Source of the DNA: Arthrobacter sp. PGP41
GTDB lineage: Bacteria; Actinomycetota; Actinomycetes; Actinomycetales; Micrococcaceae
Assembly (NCBI RefSeq): GCF_002953935.1
Contig: NZ_CP026514.1
Location: forward strand, 2,852,001 to 2,916,000
Reading direction: 5' to 3'
DNA length: 64,000 bases
Each line of letters starts with the position of its first letter. Within the stretch, counting starts at the first letter, position 1. This document shows positions 8,943 to 17,681 of the stretch, one piece after another. The position numbers and the translations under genes are program-made. The notes under the pieces were generated by a model. The model was not told the DNA's origin, searched no databases, and saw only the letters and a program-made list of their open reading frames with translations.

Positions 8943-10253
8943 CTAGTCCTTCGCCCGGCGTCGTGCTGTGGAAGAAAAGACAGGAGATCTACGATTTTGC
9001 TGGTCGGGTGCACAAACCAAATTGCGGATGGCCTGGCGGAGGGGCGAATCTGGTGCAACCTCCAGCAGCAGGGACCCGCCCAACAGTGCGGCATCCGCCG
9101 CTGACACATCGTAGGGGAGGAAAGCCTTCAGCTCAGATGCGGGACCGTACCGTTCCCAGGCATCCTTCAGCTGCCGCTCCGGCCCCCTGCCTACCGACGA
9201 GGCGCGTACCCGGTTCATCACAACAATGGGTGATGCCTGGGGAACGGCTACCTCGAGCTCGGCGAGGCCACGGACCAGCCTCGGCACTCCAACCGGGTCC
9301 GCGGTGCCCACGGCGTAGAGTGTGTCAGCCAGCTCAAGCGACCGCAGCGTAGCCGCGTTCCGCCGCGGTGCGAGCGTGTCGAAACTGAGTTCTTCATCCG
9401 CTTCAAGGCAGAACCCGGCGTCCACCACCACGATTTCGGCAATCTGCCGGGCGCGTTCGAGGACCAGCGCAAGGGCGGACGCCCTGAGCTCCGTCCAGCG
9501 GTCCGCCCGGGTAATACCGGTAAGCACCCTGAAAGTGCCTGCTTTGGTTGCCACTGGTGCGGCAATCTTCTCGAGCGCCTCCACGTCCAGCAGTCCCTGG
9601 TCCGCGAGCCTGCACGCCTGTGCAAGGCCAGCCGACTCATCGAGGAGGCCCAGGACGGCCGCTATGCTGGCGCCGTAACTGTCGGCGTCAACAAGGAGAA
9701 CGGCCTTACCTTCCGCCGCCAACTCCCCCGCTATGTTTGCAGCCACGGTGGTCCGCCCGGGAGCTCCGGCCGGTCCCCAGACCGCGATGATCCTGCCCGG
9801 GCCCGGTTCGTCCGGGCCCGGGCACGGCTCTGCCTGGTCGAGCTTCAGGGCAGCGCCGGGGTCAGCCGGTCCGCTTCTCCGGGCGAGACCACCGGGTCCC
9901 GGCCCTGCGAGTTGGGCTACCGCCTCCGCAATCCTGTCGGAGAGCGCAGCCGACTCCACGCCGGTCAGCGCTGACGCAACCCCTATTGACCGCAGCCGGG
10001 CGGCTTCGTCGGCGCTGTCAGTCAGGGCGATGATTGCCACGCCAACGGCCGCGAGCCTGTCCACGAGGGACGAAGTCAGCCCCTCGGACCCGTCCGCCAC
10101 AATCGCAGCCCTGGCCAGGCCACTTTGGCACGCCGCCAGAAGTTCAGGAAGTTCCGCGCACCTCCTGACCACCGTGACCGGTCCGTGCAGGCGCTCGAGC
10201 CCGCCCACCAGATCATCCCGGCTCTGGCCGACGGTAACTACCGGGATGCTCAC
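8943..10253 (-). CDS. CpaE/TadZ-like ParA-superfamily ATPase with atypical P-loop
   Basis: 436 residues. The N-terminal ~130 residues resemble a receiver-like domain without clear phosphorylation residues. After a Pro/Gly-rich linker comes a SIMIBI ATPase domain beginning IIAVWGPAGAPGRTT, with VLLVDADSYGAS as the A'-type motif and VVVDAGF as the Walker B strand. In MinD/ParA the P-loop is KGGxGKT; here both lysines are replaced (A and R), as in atypical CpaE/TadZ proteins that localise Tad pilus machinery. It overlaps the upstream SAF-domain gene by four bases (ATGA), so the two are probably translated together. No pilin or CpaF gene is in view. Confidence 0.75.
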   Translation of the reverse strand: MSIPVVTVGQSRDDLVGGLERLHGPVTVVRRCAELPELLAACQSGLARAAIVADGSEGLTSSLVDRLAAVGVAIIALTDSADEAARLRSIGVASALTGVESAALSDRIAEAVAQLAGPGPGGLARRSGPADPGAALKLDQAEPCPGPDEPGPGRIIAVWGPAGAPGRTTVAANIAGELAAEGKAVLLVDADSYGASIAAVLGLLDESAGLAQACRLADQGLLDVEALEKIAAPVATKAGTFRVLTGITRADRWTELRASALALVLERARQIAEIVVVDAGFCLEADEELSFDTLAPRRNAATLRSLELADTLYAVGTADPVGVPRLVRGLAELEVAVPQASPIVVMNRVRASSVGRGPERQLKDAWERYGPASELKAFLPYDVSAADAALLGGSLLLEVAPDSPLRQAIRNLVCAPDQQNRRSPVFSSTARRRAKD

Positions 10254-10894
10254 CTGGCACCGCCGCCCGGGTTCCAGACCACGGAGATTTTCGCTTCGTT
10301 GGCCTGGGCTCCCAGAAGAGCCGGCATCTGGCCGTCCTCTACCAGCACCATCAGGACGGTGGTTTTTGACGATCCCAAGGCGGTGGAGCCTGCGGTTACT
10401 TCCGCGATCTCAGCACCGGGGAGAAGGAGCTTCGGTTCGCTGAATCCGTTGCGGGCGTCCGGCTGTGCAACCCAAACGTCAACCCTCGCACCGGCGACGG
10501 CCTGCGCCGGGAGGGTTTCCTCGATGGTGAGGGCTACCGGTTTCCGGTCGAGTTCGTCGACTGTGCCAAGGCTTGCGCGGGGCACCAGTTGGTCCTTGCC
10601 GATGCGCTGGACCGCCACCACGCCTTCGGGGAGACCTGATTCGGCCGTAATGTACTGCGCTTCCGTCCCGCCCAGGCGCACCTTTGCGCGCACGACGTTG
10701 TCCCGGGTCAGCCTTTCCCCTACCGCAATGCCGTCACGGGCCGCATATACCTCGGTGGTCCGGTCCGCATTGCCAACAAGCAACACAACACCCGCCACGG
10801 ACACCAGGACCAGAAGGACACCCACCAGCAAGCGGGGGTCCTTCCATGATGGCCGCTTCAACCTTGCCGCCGTGGCAGATGAATCAGGAACCAA
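10250..10894 (-). CDS. SAF-domain membrane protein (CpaB/RcpC-like)
   Basis: 214 residues: a short cytoplasmic tail, one membrane segment (about 21-41, LLVGVLLVLVSVAGVVLLVG), then a SAF domain starting TEVYAARDGIAVGERLT. CpaB/RcpC proteins form part of the periplasmic section of Tad/Flp pilus systems. TTG start with a GGGGGAGA ribosome site about seven bases upstream. It is followed with a four-base overlap by the CpaE-like ATPase, supporting a two-gene module that may help assemble a pilus encoded elsewhere. Confidence 0.75.
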   Translation of the reverse strand: MVPDSSATAARLKRPSWKDPRLLVGVLLVLVSVAGVVLLVGNADRTTEVYAARDGIAVGERLTRDNVVRAKVRLGGTEAQYITAESGLPEGVVAVQRIGKDQLVPRASLGTVDELDRKPVALTIEETLPAQAVAGARVDVWVAQPDARNGFSEPKLLLPGAEIAEVTAGSTALGSSKTTVLMVLVEDGQMPALLGAQANEAKISVVWNPGGGAR

Positions 10895-10999
10895 GATAAT
10901 TCTCCCCCTATGCGCCAGCCCTGCTCGCCGTGTCCAAACACCCTCATTGTTACCGCCGGGGCGCTGGAACGAAAGTCACGATGCCAAACAGGGCCAATC

Positions 11000-11008
11000 T
11001 GTGGATAA
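11000..11008 (-). other. Perfect DnaA-box match
   Basis: TGTGGATAA on the plus strand is the complement of TTATCCACA, the consensus DnaA box. It is a single copy in the gap between the SAF gene and the HTH gene. It could be a DnaA titration or regulatory site, or chance. Confidence 0.4.
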
Positions 11009-11046
11009 CAGCAGCATGATGCCCCGTTCGATGGCAAAATGGAGGC

Positions 11047-11262
11047 ATGCCAAGGTTCCTAACGCTTGCAGATGTCGCCGAGCAGCTTCAGATCAACTCG
11101 CCGGCCGCGTACGCGCTGGTCCGCAGCGGAGAACTGAAGGCCATCCAGGTGGGCGGCCGGGGGCAATGGCGGGTTGAAGAAAAGATGCTGGAGCAGTACA
11201 TCGAGGAGCGCTACGCCGAGGCCAGCCGGATGATCCAGGAATCAAAGTCCAAGTCAGTCTGA
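11047..11262 (+). CDS. Small excisionase-type helix-turn-helix protein
   Basis: 71 residues. The HTH of the MerR/Xis winged type is visible: LTLADVAEQLQI, AYALVRSGELKAIQVGGRGQWRV, then a C-terminal helix rich in E, R and K. This fold occurs in excisionases and in small regulators such as BldC. There is no integrase or phage gene nearby, so it is more likely a chromosomal regulator. GGAGG lies only one base before the ATG, unusually close, but no better in-frame start is visible. It is divergent from the SAF/CpaE pair. Confidence 0.8.
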   Translation: MPRFLTLADVAEQLQINSPAAYALVRSGELKAIQVGGRGQWRVEEKMLEQYIEERYAEASRMIQESKSKSV

Positions 11263-11299
11263 GCTCCGTCCGGGACTTCGGCGGCAACAGTACCGCCGG

Positions 11300-11869
11300 C
11301 TAAAAATCGGCAGTCCGCCGTGACCTGATGGCCGCCAACCCCGCAAACGGGATGACTGACACCTGTCCGACCTGGCTGCTGCGGCGCACCTCCCCCGGAG
11401 TGAACGTCGCCAGGTCCAGGTAGTCCTTCCCCACCCGGTCGATGACACCGGCCAGCCTCACCGCCCCGGCGCCATGCCCCAATGTCACCGCCAACTCCGC
11501 ACGGTCCCGCGCCAGGGCGCGCAACGCGTGCGCAAGTCCCAGCGCCCTGCGCACCGACGAGGGTTCAGTGACTGATAACCTGCCCAAGCCCACATAACGT
11601 ACAGCGGCGGCATACGGGACCAGGACCTGGTGCCGCTCCTCATCGAGCACCAGGGCATCAGCGCCCGCGTGGCTCAGTGCGCCGCGGGCAACCTCGCCAC
11701 ATGCGAGATGCACGGCGAGGCGGCATCCCAAGGCGCCGCGGAGCCGGTCCGCGAGCCCGACGTCCACCATCTCCGCCCGGGCCCGTTCGTTGATCTCGGC
11801 GTCCATGGAAAGCCGCTCCGCTTCGGCGAACTGGCTTTCCATGTCATTGAAGAGTGCATCCCAGCGCAT
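11300..11869 (-). CDS. Conserved actinobacterial protein of unknown function
   Basis: 189 residues from ATG 11869 (MRWDALFNDMESQ). The frame also opens at ATG 11938, but 11869 is chosen because a good promoter places its start point on this ATG. The first ~45 residues look like an amphipathic acidic helix (DMESQFAEAERLSMDAEINERARAE). The rest is Ala/Leu/Val-rich with alternating strands and no membrane segment. No enzymatic motif was recognised. It diverges from the LysM gene. Confidence 0.7.
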   Translation of the reverse strand: MRWDALFNDMESQFAEAERLSMDAEINERARAEMVDVGLADRLRGALGCRLAVHLACGEVARGALSHAGADALVLDEERHQVLVPYAAAVRYVGLGRLSVTEPSSVRRALGLAHALRALARDRAELAVTLGHGAGAVRLAGVIDRVGKDYLDLATFTPGEVRRSSQVGQVSVIPFAGLAAIRSRRTADF

Positions 11870-11875
11870 TGCGCC

Positions 11876-11905
11876 AGCGTAGGACCGCGCCGGGCGGCCG
11901 GTCAA
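11876..11905 (-). promoter_or_regulatory. Sigma-A-type promoter predicting a leaderless mRNA
   Basis: On the minus strand TTGACC (11900-11905) and TACGCT (11876-11881) are separated by 18 bases and match -35 and -10 elements. Six bases separate the -10 box from ATG 11869, so transcription would start on or next to the A of the start codon. Leaderless messages are common in actinobacteria. Confidence 0.55.
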
Positions 11906-11961
11906 TGCAGCAAGTAATTCTTTCCAGCGTATGGACAAACCTGCACAGCTAGGATCAAACT

Positions 11962-12900
11962 GTGCTTATGCGAACCAAACAGCATCAAACTGCATCAAAC
12001 AGGGACTTTGCGGTGAGGTACGCTGCACTGCGGTTGTCCGCCGACGCTGTGGCAGCGGCAGCTGCTCTCCTGTTGGGTCTTTTGCTATGCCTCGTCGGTT
12101 CGGGGCTGATGGCACAGTGGAAGGATTCGTCCGCGCGGCAGCAACAGCCCGGCGTCGAGGAGCTTCTGGCCGCCGCGGCAGGCATGGCAGGAGCGGGCAT
12201 TGTGGCCTGGTGGTTCCTGTCGCTGGCGTGCGCGGCAGCAACAGCCTTCCTTGCCAGGACCGGCAGGACCAGGGCTGCAGCCGCCAGCCGGAAGCTTTCC
12301 CCCGCATTCATGCAGCGGCTGATGCTTGCCGCGTTGTCCGTTCAACTCCTGTCCGGACCCGTTGCCCACGCCTCGGTGCCGGCACCCGGCCCGGCGTGGG
12401 CACCCACGCAAGGCCATTCAACCTCGGCGCCCGCCAGCTACGCCACGGCGACAGCCCCGGTTTCAGTTCAGTCCCCGCCGGCCGGCACGGAGGCGCTGTC
12501 CGGTGCAGGGACCCGACCCGGGAAAGAAGCACCTGCCGGCAACGTGGCGCCCGTCCATACAGGGACGGAACCCGTTGTCGTCGAAGCTAGGGCGACATCA
12601 ACACCCGTCCACCCTGGCTGGCAACCTGTCCCGCCGGTGGTGAACCCTGGCATGCTTGCGGCTCCTGCCACCCGGGTCCCCCAGGAAGCGGCGGCTGCGG
12701 GGCTTGAAGGCGTCACCGTCCAGGCGGGAGACACCCTGTGGGACATCGCTGCCCGTCATCTGGGACACGGCGCTTCGGACCTGGACGTCGCGCTTCAGTG
12801 GCCCCGCTGGTACCAGGCCAACCTGGCACTCATCGGACAGAACCCTGACGTGCTGCTCCCGGGACAGATTCTTCAGCCACCTTCACACGCCCGCAAATAG
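11962..12900 (+). CDS. Membrane-anchored LysM-domain protein
   Basis: 312 residues. Two or three hydrophobic segments lie near the N-terminus (about 26-50, 70-95 and 113-130). A Pro/Ala/Thr-rich linker of roughly 110 residues follows, then a single C-terminal LysM domain (VTVQAGDTLWDIAARHLG ... NPDVLLPGQILQPP). LysM binds peptidoglycan, so the protein probably tethers something to the wall or senses it. The GTG start lies in a stretch where ATCAAAC occurs three times (11953-12000). It is followed at 88 bases by the Rv3235-like gene, with which it may be co-transcribed. Confidence 0.8.
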   Translation: MLMRTKQHQTASNRDFAVRYAALRLSADAVAAAAALLLGLLLCLVGSGLMAQWKDSSARQQQPGVEELLAAAAGMAGAGIVAWWFLSLACAAATAFLARTGRTRAAAASRKLSPAFMQRLMLAALSVQLLSGPVAHASVPAPGPAWAPTQGHSTSAPASYATATAPVSVQSPPAGTEALSGAGTRPGKEAPAGNVAPVHTGTEPVVVEARATSTPVHPGWQPVPPVVNPGMLAAPATRVPQEAAAAGLEGVTVQAGDTLWDIAARHLGHGASDLDVALQWPRWYQANLALIGQNPDVLLPGQILQPPSHARK

Positions 12901-12988
12901 CCAGGTCCGCTCCCGTCGATCCGTCAACAGTCCTTAGCCCGATCCCATCCGCCGTCCAACTGACCGGCCATCCAACCAAGGGGAACCA

Positions 12989-13501
12989 ATGAGTGCAGTA
13001 ACAACGATACGCACGGACCGGACAACAAGCAGGGCGGGCCAAGGTGCAGCCCCGGGAACAGAGGCAGGCCATGCGCCGCCGCGCCGGGCAACTACACCAT
13101 CGTTGGCTCCGAGCCGCCACGGAACTCCCGCGCCTTTGCATCCCGCCGACGAGATGGCAGAGGTCCGCGCGATCACCCGCACCACGGTGCAGGCAGCCAT
13201 GGAGGTACTCGCGGGGATCCGGCCGATCCATCAGCTCGCCCGGCGCCTTGACCCCCGCTGCCTGGCGGCACTACAGCACCGCGCCGCCCTTATCCGGCGC
13301 GAGCTCACGCGGACGGGCAATCCGGCCCTGGCAAAGCTCCATCGCAACTCAACTGTCAGGTCGGTCCGGGTCTGCGAGGTCGCCGACGGCATTTACGAGG
13401 CCAGCGCAGTGGTGGTGGACGACGTCCGTGCCCGTGCTGTTGCCGTCCGGCTTGAGCAAAGCAAACAGGTGTGGCGGGTGACTGAACTTATCATTGGTTG
13501 A
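12989..13501 (+). CDS. Rv3235-family protein
   Basis: 170 residues with a disordered, Pro/Arg/Thr-rich N-terminal ~50 residues. The compact C-terminal domain starts near EMAEVRAITRTTVQAAMEVLAG and has alternating strands (VRSVRVCEVADGIYEAS, RAVAVRLEQ, WRVTELIIG). Rv3235-type proteins of unknown role lie near secA in actinobacteria, as here. AAGGGGAA precedes the ATG. It converges on secA across a clear terminator. No catalytic residues are evident. Confidence 0.75.
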   Translation: MSAVTTIRTDRTTSRAGQGAAPGTEAGHAPPRRATTPSLAPSRHGTPAPLHPADEMAEVRAITRTTVQAAMEVLAGIRPIHQLARRLDPRCLAALQHRAALIRRELTRTGNPALAKLHRNSTVRSVRVCEVADGIYEASAVVVDDVRARAVAVRLEQSKQVWRVTELIIG

Positions 13502-13522
13502 AGACGCAGCGGAAAAGGCAGC

Positions 13523-13550
13523 AGGGCCGGGAACCCTTGTTCCCGGCCCT
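13523..13550. terminator. Hairpin between the Rv3235-like gene and secA
   Basis: A perfect 12-base stem (AGGGCCGGGAAC / GTTCCCGGCCCT) with loop CCTT, between two converging genes. Confidence 0.8.
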
Positions 13551-13597
13551 ACACTCACTGCATTGCCTGGCACTGCCGCCTGCAGGTCCGCCAGCGG

Positions 13598-16336
13598 TCA
13601 GCGGCGCTTCTTCTTTGCGGAGCGCCTGGCCGCATCCTGCGCGGCCGCCTTGGCCGGATTTCCGGAACGGCCGGAGGAACGGGTCTCTACCCTGGTCTGC
13701 GTTTCACCGGTTTCGCTCGGAGCCGTGTACTGCAGCTGGGCAGGCTTTTCCGGTGCTTCCAGACCGGCGGCCCGTACCTGCGGTTCAACATGCTCGGTGT
13801 GTCCGCCCTGGGCATCTGCCACCACCACGTCCTGGGCAGGCGTGACTTCCACTTCAAGATTGAACAGGAAACCGACGCTCTCTTCCCGGATGGCTTCCAT
13901 CATGCTCTGGAACAGGATGAAGCCCTCACGCTGGTACTCCACGAGGGGATCACGCTGTGCCATGGCGCGCAGGCCAATGCCCTCTTTGAGGTAGTCCATC
14001 TCGTACAGGTGTTCCTGCCACTTCCGTCCAATGACGGAGAGGACCACCCTGCGTTCAAGTTCCCGCATGCTTTCGGAGCCGATTGCTTCCTCACGCGCCT
14101 GGTACACCAGCCGCGCGTCGGACAACAACTCCTCCTTCAGGAACTCAACGGTGAGCCTGGACTTCCCGCCGGCTTCCTCGATGATCTCTTCCGGAGTAAC
14201 GCTGACAGGGTAGAGCGTCTTGAGGTTGGTCCAGAGCTGGTTGTAGTCCCAGTCGTCACCGTTACCTTCGGCCGTTGCGGCGTCGATGAAAGCGGTAATG
14301 GTGTCCTCGACGAAGAACTGCACTTTCTCATGCAGGTCGTCGCCTTCGAGAATCCGGCGCCTGTCGCTGTAGATCGCTTCACGCTGACGGTTGAGGACGT
14401 CGTCGTACTTCAGGACGTTCTTGCGCTGTTCGGCGTTGCGGCCCTCAACCTGCCCCTGGGCGGAGGCGATTGCCCGGGACACCAGCTTCGATTCCAGCGC
14501 GACGTCGTCGGGCACGGAGCTGTTCATGAGCCGTTCCGCAGCCCCTGAGTTGAAGAGCCGCATAAGGTCATCGGTCAACGACAGGTAGAACCGGGACTCG
14601 CCGGGATCGCCCTGGCGGCCGGAACGTCCGCGGAGCTGGTTATCGATGCGGCGTGATTCGTGGCGCTCGGTGCCGAGGACGTAGAGTCCGCCGAGGTCCA
14701 GGACTTCCTCATGTTCGTCCTTGACGGACTGCTTGGCAGCCTCAAGGGCGGCCGGCCACTGGGACTCGTACTCCTCGGAGTTCTCTTCAGGGTCCAGTCC
14801 GCGCTTTGCGAGCTCGGCCACAGCGGTGAACTCAGCGTTGCCGCCGAGCATGATGTCGGTACCGCGGCCGGCCATGTTGGTTGCCACCGTGACGGCACCC
14901 TTTCGACCCGCCTGGGCCACGATGGCGGCTTCGCGTGCATGGTTCTTCGCGTTCAGGACCTCGTGGCGGATGCCCTCCTTCGCAAGGAGCCGGGAGAGGT
15001 ATTCGCTCTTTTCAACGCTGGTGGTGCCCACCAGGACGGGCTGGCCCTTTTCGTGGCGTTCGGCAATGTCCCGCACCACGGCGTCGAACTTGACCGTTTC
15101 ATTCTTGTAGACGAGGTCCGGCTGGTCGATGCGCTGCATGTCCCGGTTGGTGGGAATGGCCACTACGCCCAGCTTGTAGGTGCTCATGAACTCGGCTGCC
15201 TCGGTTTCGGCGGTGCCGGTCATGCCCGAGAGCTTGCCGTACATGCGGAAGTAGTTCTGCAGCGTCACGGTGGCCAGGGTCTGGTTCTCAGCCTTGATCT
15301 CGACGCCTTCCTTGGCCTCGATCGCCTGGTGCATGCCCTCGTTGTAGCGCCGGCCGGCCAGGATGCGGCCGGTGTGCTCGTCTACGATCAGCACTTCGCC
15401 GTCCAGGATGACGTAGTCCTTGTCCCGCTTGAACAGTTCCTTGGCCTTGATGGCGTTGTTAAGGAACCCGATGAGGGGTGTGTTCGCAGACTCGTACAGG
15501 TTCTGGATACCGAGGTAGTCCTCCACCTTTTCGATGCCGCTCTCCAGGACGCCGACGGTGCGCTTTTTCTCGTCCACCTCGTAATCCTTCTCCGGCTGCA
15601 GCCGGAGGACCACTTTGGCGAATTCGCTGTACCAGCGGTTGGTGTCCCCCTGCGCGGGGCCGGAGATAATCAGCGGGGTACGCGCCTCATCGATGAGGAT
15701 CGAGTCCACCTCGTCAACGATGGCGAAGTTGTGCCCGCGCTGGACGAGCTCGTTCCTGTCCCACGCCATGTTGTCGCGGAGATAGTCGAATCCGAACTCG
15801 TTGTTGGTTCCGTACGTGATGTCCGCGGCGTACTGCTGGCGCCGGACGGCAGGGTCCTGGTTGGCCAGGATGCACCCGCTGGTCAGGCCCAGGAAGCGGT
15901 AGACACGGCCCATGAGGTCGGACTGGTATTCGGCGAGGTAGTCATTCACGGTAACCACGTGGACACCCTTGCCGGTCAGCGCGTTCAGGTAGGCGGGAGC
16001 GGTCGCCACCAGGGTCTTGCCTTCACCGGTCTTCATTTCCGCGATGTTGCCCAGGTGCAGGGCGGCACCACCCATCAACTGGACATCGAAGTGGCGCATC
16101 CCCAAGGTCCGTGACGAAGCTTCGCGGACTGCGGCAAAAGCCTCGGGGAGGAGGTCGTCCAGCTTCTCGCCGTCCTGGTGGCGTTCGCGGAGCCGGGCGG
16201 TTTCTTCCCGGAGTTCGGCATCGGTGAAGGTCTTGAAGGAATCTTCCAGGGCATTAATGGAGTCGGCATAGTTCCGCAGTTGCCGGAGTGTTTTTTTGTC
16301 ACCGGTGCGGAGAAGTTTTTCGATAAGTGATGCCAC
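13598..16336 (-). CDS. secA: Preprotein translocase ATPase SecA
   Basis: 912 residues, the length of actinobacterial SecA1. It drives unfolded preproteins through SecYEG. Visible motifs are the Walker A in [16 protein letters not shown], the DEAD-box variant [15 protein letters not shown], a second helicase domain with [17 protein letters not shown] and the [13 protein letters not shown] motif. The C-terminus ends in a basic [11 protein letters not shown] tail and lacks the cysteine-rich zinc/SecB-binding motif of many SecA proteins. GTG start with GGGAG about nine bases upstream. The gene order secA, hpf, comF is conserved with M. tuberculosis apart from the inserted YcaQ-like gene. Confidence 0.97.
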   Translation of the reverse strand: MASLIEKLLRTGDKKTLRQLRNYADSINALEDSFKTFTDAELREETARLRERHQDGEKLDDLLPEAFAAVREASSRTLGMRHFDVQLMGGAALHLGNIAEMKTGEGKTLVATAPAYLNALTGKGVHVVTVNDYLAEYQSDLMGRVYRFLGLTSGCILANQDPAVRRQQYAADITYGTNNEFGFDYLRDNMAWDRNELVQRGHNFAIVDEVDSILIDEARTPLIISGPAQGDTNRWYSEFAKVVLRLQPEKDYEVDEKKRTVGVLESGIEKVEDYLGIQNLYESANTPLIGFLNNAIKAKELFKRDKDYVILDGEVLIVDEHTGRILAGRRYNEGMHQAIEAKEGVEIKAENQTLATVTLQNYFRMYGKLSGMTGTAETEAAEFMSTYKLGVVAIPTNRDMQRIDQPDLVYKNETVKFDAVVRDIAERHEKGQPVLVGTTSVEKSEYLSRLLAKEGIRHEVLNAKNHAREAAIVAQAGRKGAVTVATNMAGRGTDIMLGGNAEFTAVAELAKRGLDPEENSEEYESQWPAALEAAKQSVKDEHEEVLDLGGLYVLGTERHESRRIDNQLRGRSGRQGDPGESRFYLSLTDDLMRLFNSGAAERLMNSSVPDDVALESKLVSRAIASAQGQVEGRNAEQRKNVLKYDDVLNRQREAIYSDRRRILEGDDLHEKVQFFVEDTITAFIDAATAEGNGDDWDYNQLWTNLKTLYPVSVTPEEIIEEAGGKSRLTVEFLKEELLSDARLVYQAREEAIGSESMRELERRVVLSVIGRKWQEHLYEMDYLKEGIGLRAMAQRDPLVEYQREGFILFQSMMEAIREESVGFLFNLEVEVTPAQDVVVADAQGGHTEHVEPQVRAAGLEAPEKPAQLQYTAPSETGETQTRVETRSSGRSGNPAKAAAQDAARRSAKKKRR

Positions 16337-16383
16337 GTGAAGATGCTCCCAGTCTCATGCCGCCGAATTCTGGCGTTTTTAGT

Positions 16384-17649
16384 CTACGGGAGAGACACCG
16401 CCGAGAGTCCCGTTTGTTCCCTCAGAGCGGATACTCCCCCGCCGCCGACTGCCGCGGCGAGGCTCCCCGCGAGGTCGCCCACCGGGAACACTTCCACGGC
16501 GGACAGGCCGAGCCAGTCCGCCATGAGCCGAACCTCCGCAGCGAGTTCGACGGCGGTGTCCGGCGGGGCGTCCGGCTCCGCGAAGGCGGACCTCGCCAGC
16601 AGGGTCCCGCGTTTGCGGTCCGCCTTCAGGTCCACACGGGCCACTATCCTGTCGCGGAGGAGGAAAGGAAGGACGTAATACCCGTAGCGCCTCTTGTGTT
16701 CGGGCGTGTAAATCTCGATCCGGTAATGGAAGCCGAACAGTTCCTCAAGCCGCCGGCGTTCGAAGACCAGGGAGTCGAACGGACTCAGCAGGGCACGGCC
16801 GGTGGCCCGGCGAGGCAACCTCGCCCCGACATGGCGGAAGACGTCACGGTCCCAGCCCGGCACGGTGACGCGCTCCAGCCTGCCCATCCGCACCAGATGT
16901 TCGACGGCGGCCGCCGCGGCTTTGGGAGGCGTGCGGAAGTAGTCGGCGAAACAACGTACGGTGCCGATGCCATGTGCCTGGGCAGCGGCGTCGATCAGCC
17001 GGTGCATTGCTTCCGCGGGACCGGCCTCGTCTCCCGCCGGCGCGGTCTGCTGCGGCAGCACCCTGGGAGTCAACGTGTACCTCCGCTCGAACTGTTCCGT
17101 CCGCGATGCCGCGGAAACCACGCCTTCCTCGAACAGATGCTCGAGCACGCGTTTGACGGCATTCCAGTTCCAGCCCCAGTTGGCCGTCTCCTTCTCCTCG
17201 ACATGGCCCATCCTGGCAGTCAGCTGGGCCGCAGTCAGTGGCCGTGAGCGTGCCAGCGTGTCCAGGATCTTCCCTGCGATTGCGTCGCGAAGGTCCGGGT
17301 CCATGCGGGAGGCGCCAACCCAGGAGCGCTTCTGCCACAGGAGAAGGTCCGCGTAGTGCTCCGGGCGGATGTAGCTCGCCTCGTGGGCCCAGTACTCCAC
17401 CATGCGCCGCGGATGGACGTCGGTCATTCGCTGCAGGATGTTTAGGTCGTAGTTTCCCAGCCGCGAAAAGAACGGCAGGAGATGGCTCCGGGAGACGACG
17501 TTCACGGAATCGATCTGGACGAGCTGGATCCGGGCAAAGGTGCGGCCCACCGCCCGCGAGGTCACGGGGCCGGTGGGCCGTCCTTTGTCGAGTCCCTGGG
17601 CTGCCAAAGCGATCCGCCGTGCCTGGTCCAGGCTCAGCGTCGCTGACAC
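16384..17649 (-). CDS. YcaQ/AlkZ-family winged-helix DNA glycosylase
   Basis: 421 residues of the HTH_42 family. The QxD catalytic signature is at Q45-I46-D47 (IQLVQIDSVNVV), and WAHEAS near residue 88 is also typical. In E. coli YcaQ and Streptomyces AlkZ these enzymes unhook interstrand crosslinks and bulky alkyl adducts, including those of self-made genotoxins. It lies 47 bases beyond the secA start and 32 bases after hpf on the same strand, so it may be in the hpf transcript. No antibiotic biosynthesis genes are visible, so general DNA repair is the likelier role. Confidence 0.85.
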   Translation of the reverse strand: MSATLSLDQARRIALAAQGLDKGRPTGPVTSRAVGRTFARIQLVQIDSVNVVSRSHLLPFFSRLGNYDLNILQRMTDVHPRRMVEYWAHEASYIRPEHYADLLLWQKRSWVGASRMDPDLRDAIAGKILDTLARSRPLTAAQLTARMGHVEEKETANWGWNWNAVKRVLEHLFEEGVVSAASRTEQFERRYTLTPRVLPQQTAPAGDEAGPAEAMHRLIDAAAQAHGIGTVRCFADYFRTPPKAAAAAVEHLVRMGRLERVTVPGWDRDVFRHVGARLPRRATGRALLSPFDSLVFERRRLEELFGFHYRIEIYTPEHKRRYGYYVLPFLLRDRIVARVDLKADRKRGTLLARSAFAEPDAPPDTAVELAAEVRLMADWLGLSAVEVFPVGDLAGSLAAAVGGGGVSALREQTGLSAVSLP

Positions 17650-17681
17650 ATCAGTCCTCTCCGTGGATGGTGTTCACCACC

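Noticed and set aside
11047..11262. Excisionase-like HTH as a sign of a mobile element
   Set aside because: There is no integrase, attachment repeat, phage gene or composition change nearby. Small HTH proteins of this type are common chromosomal regulators.
14660..16114. A 484-codon open frame opposite secA
   Set aside because: Same cause. SecA is unmistakable on the other strand and the antisense product resembles nothing.
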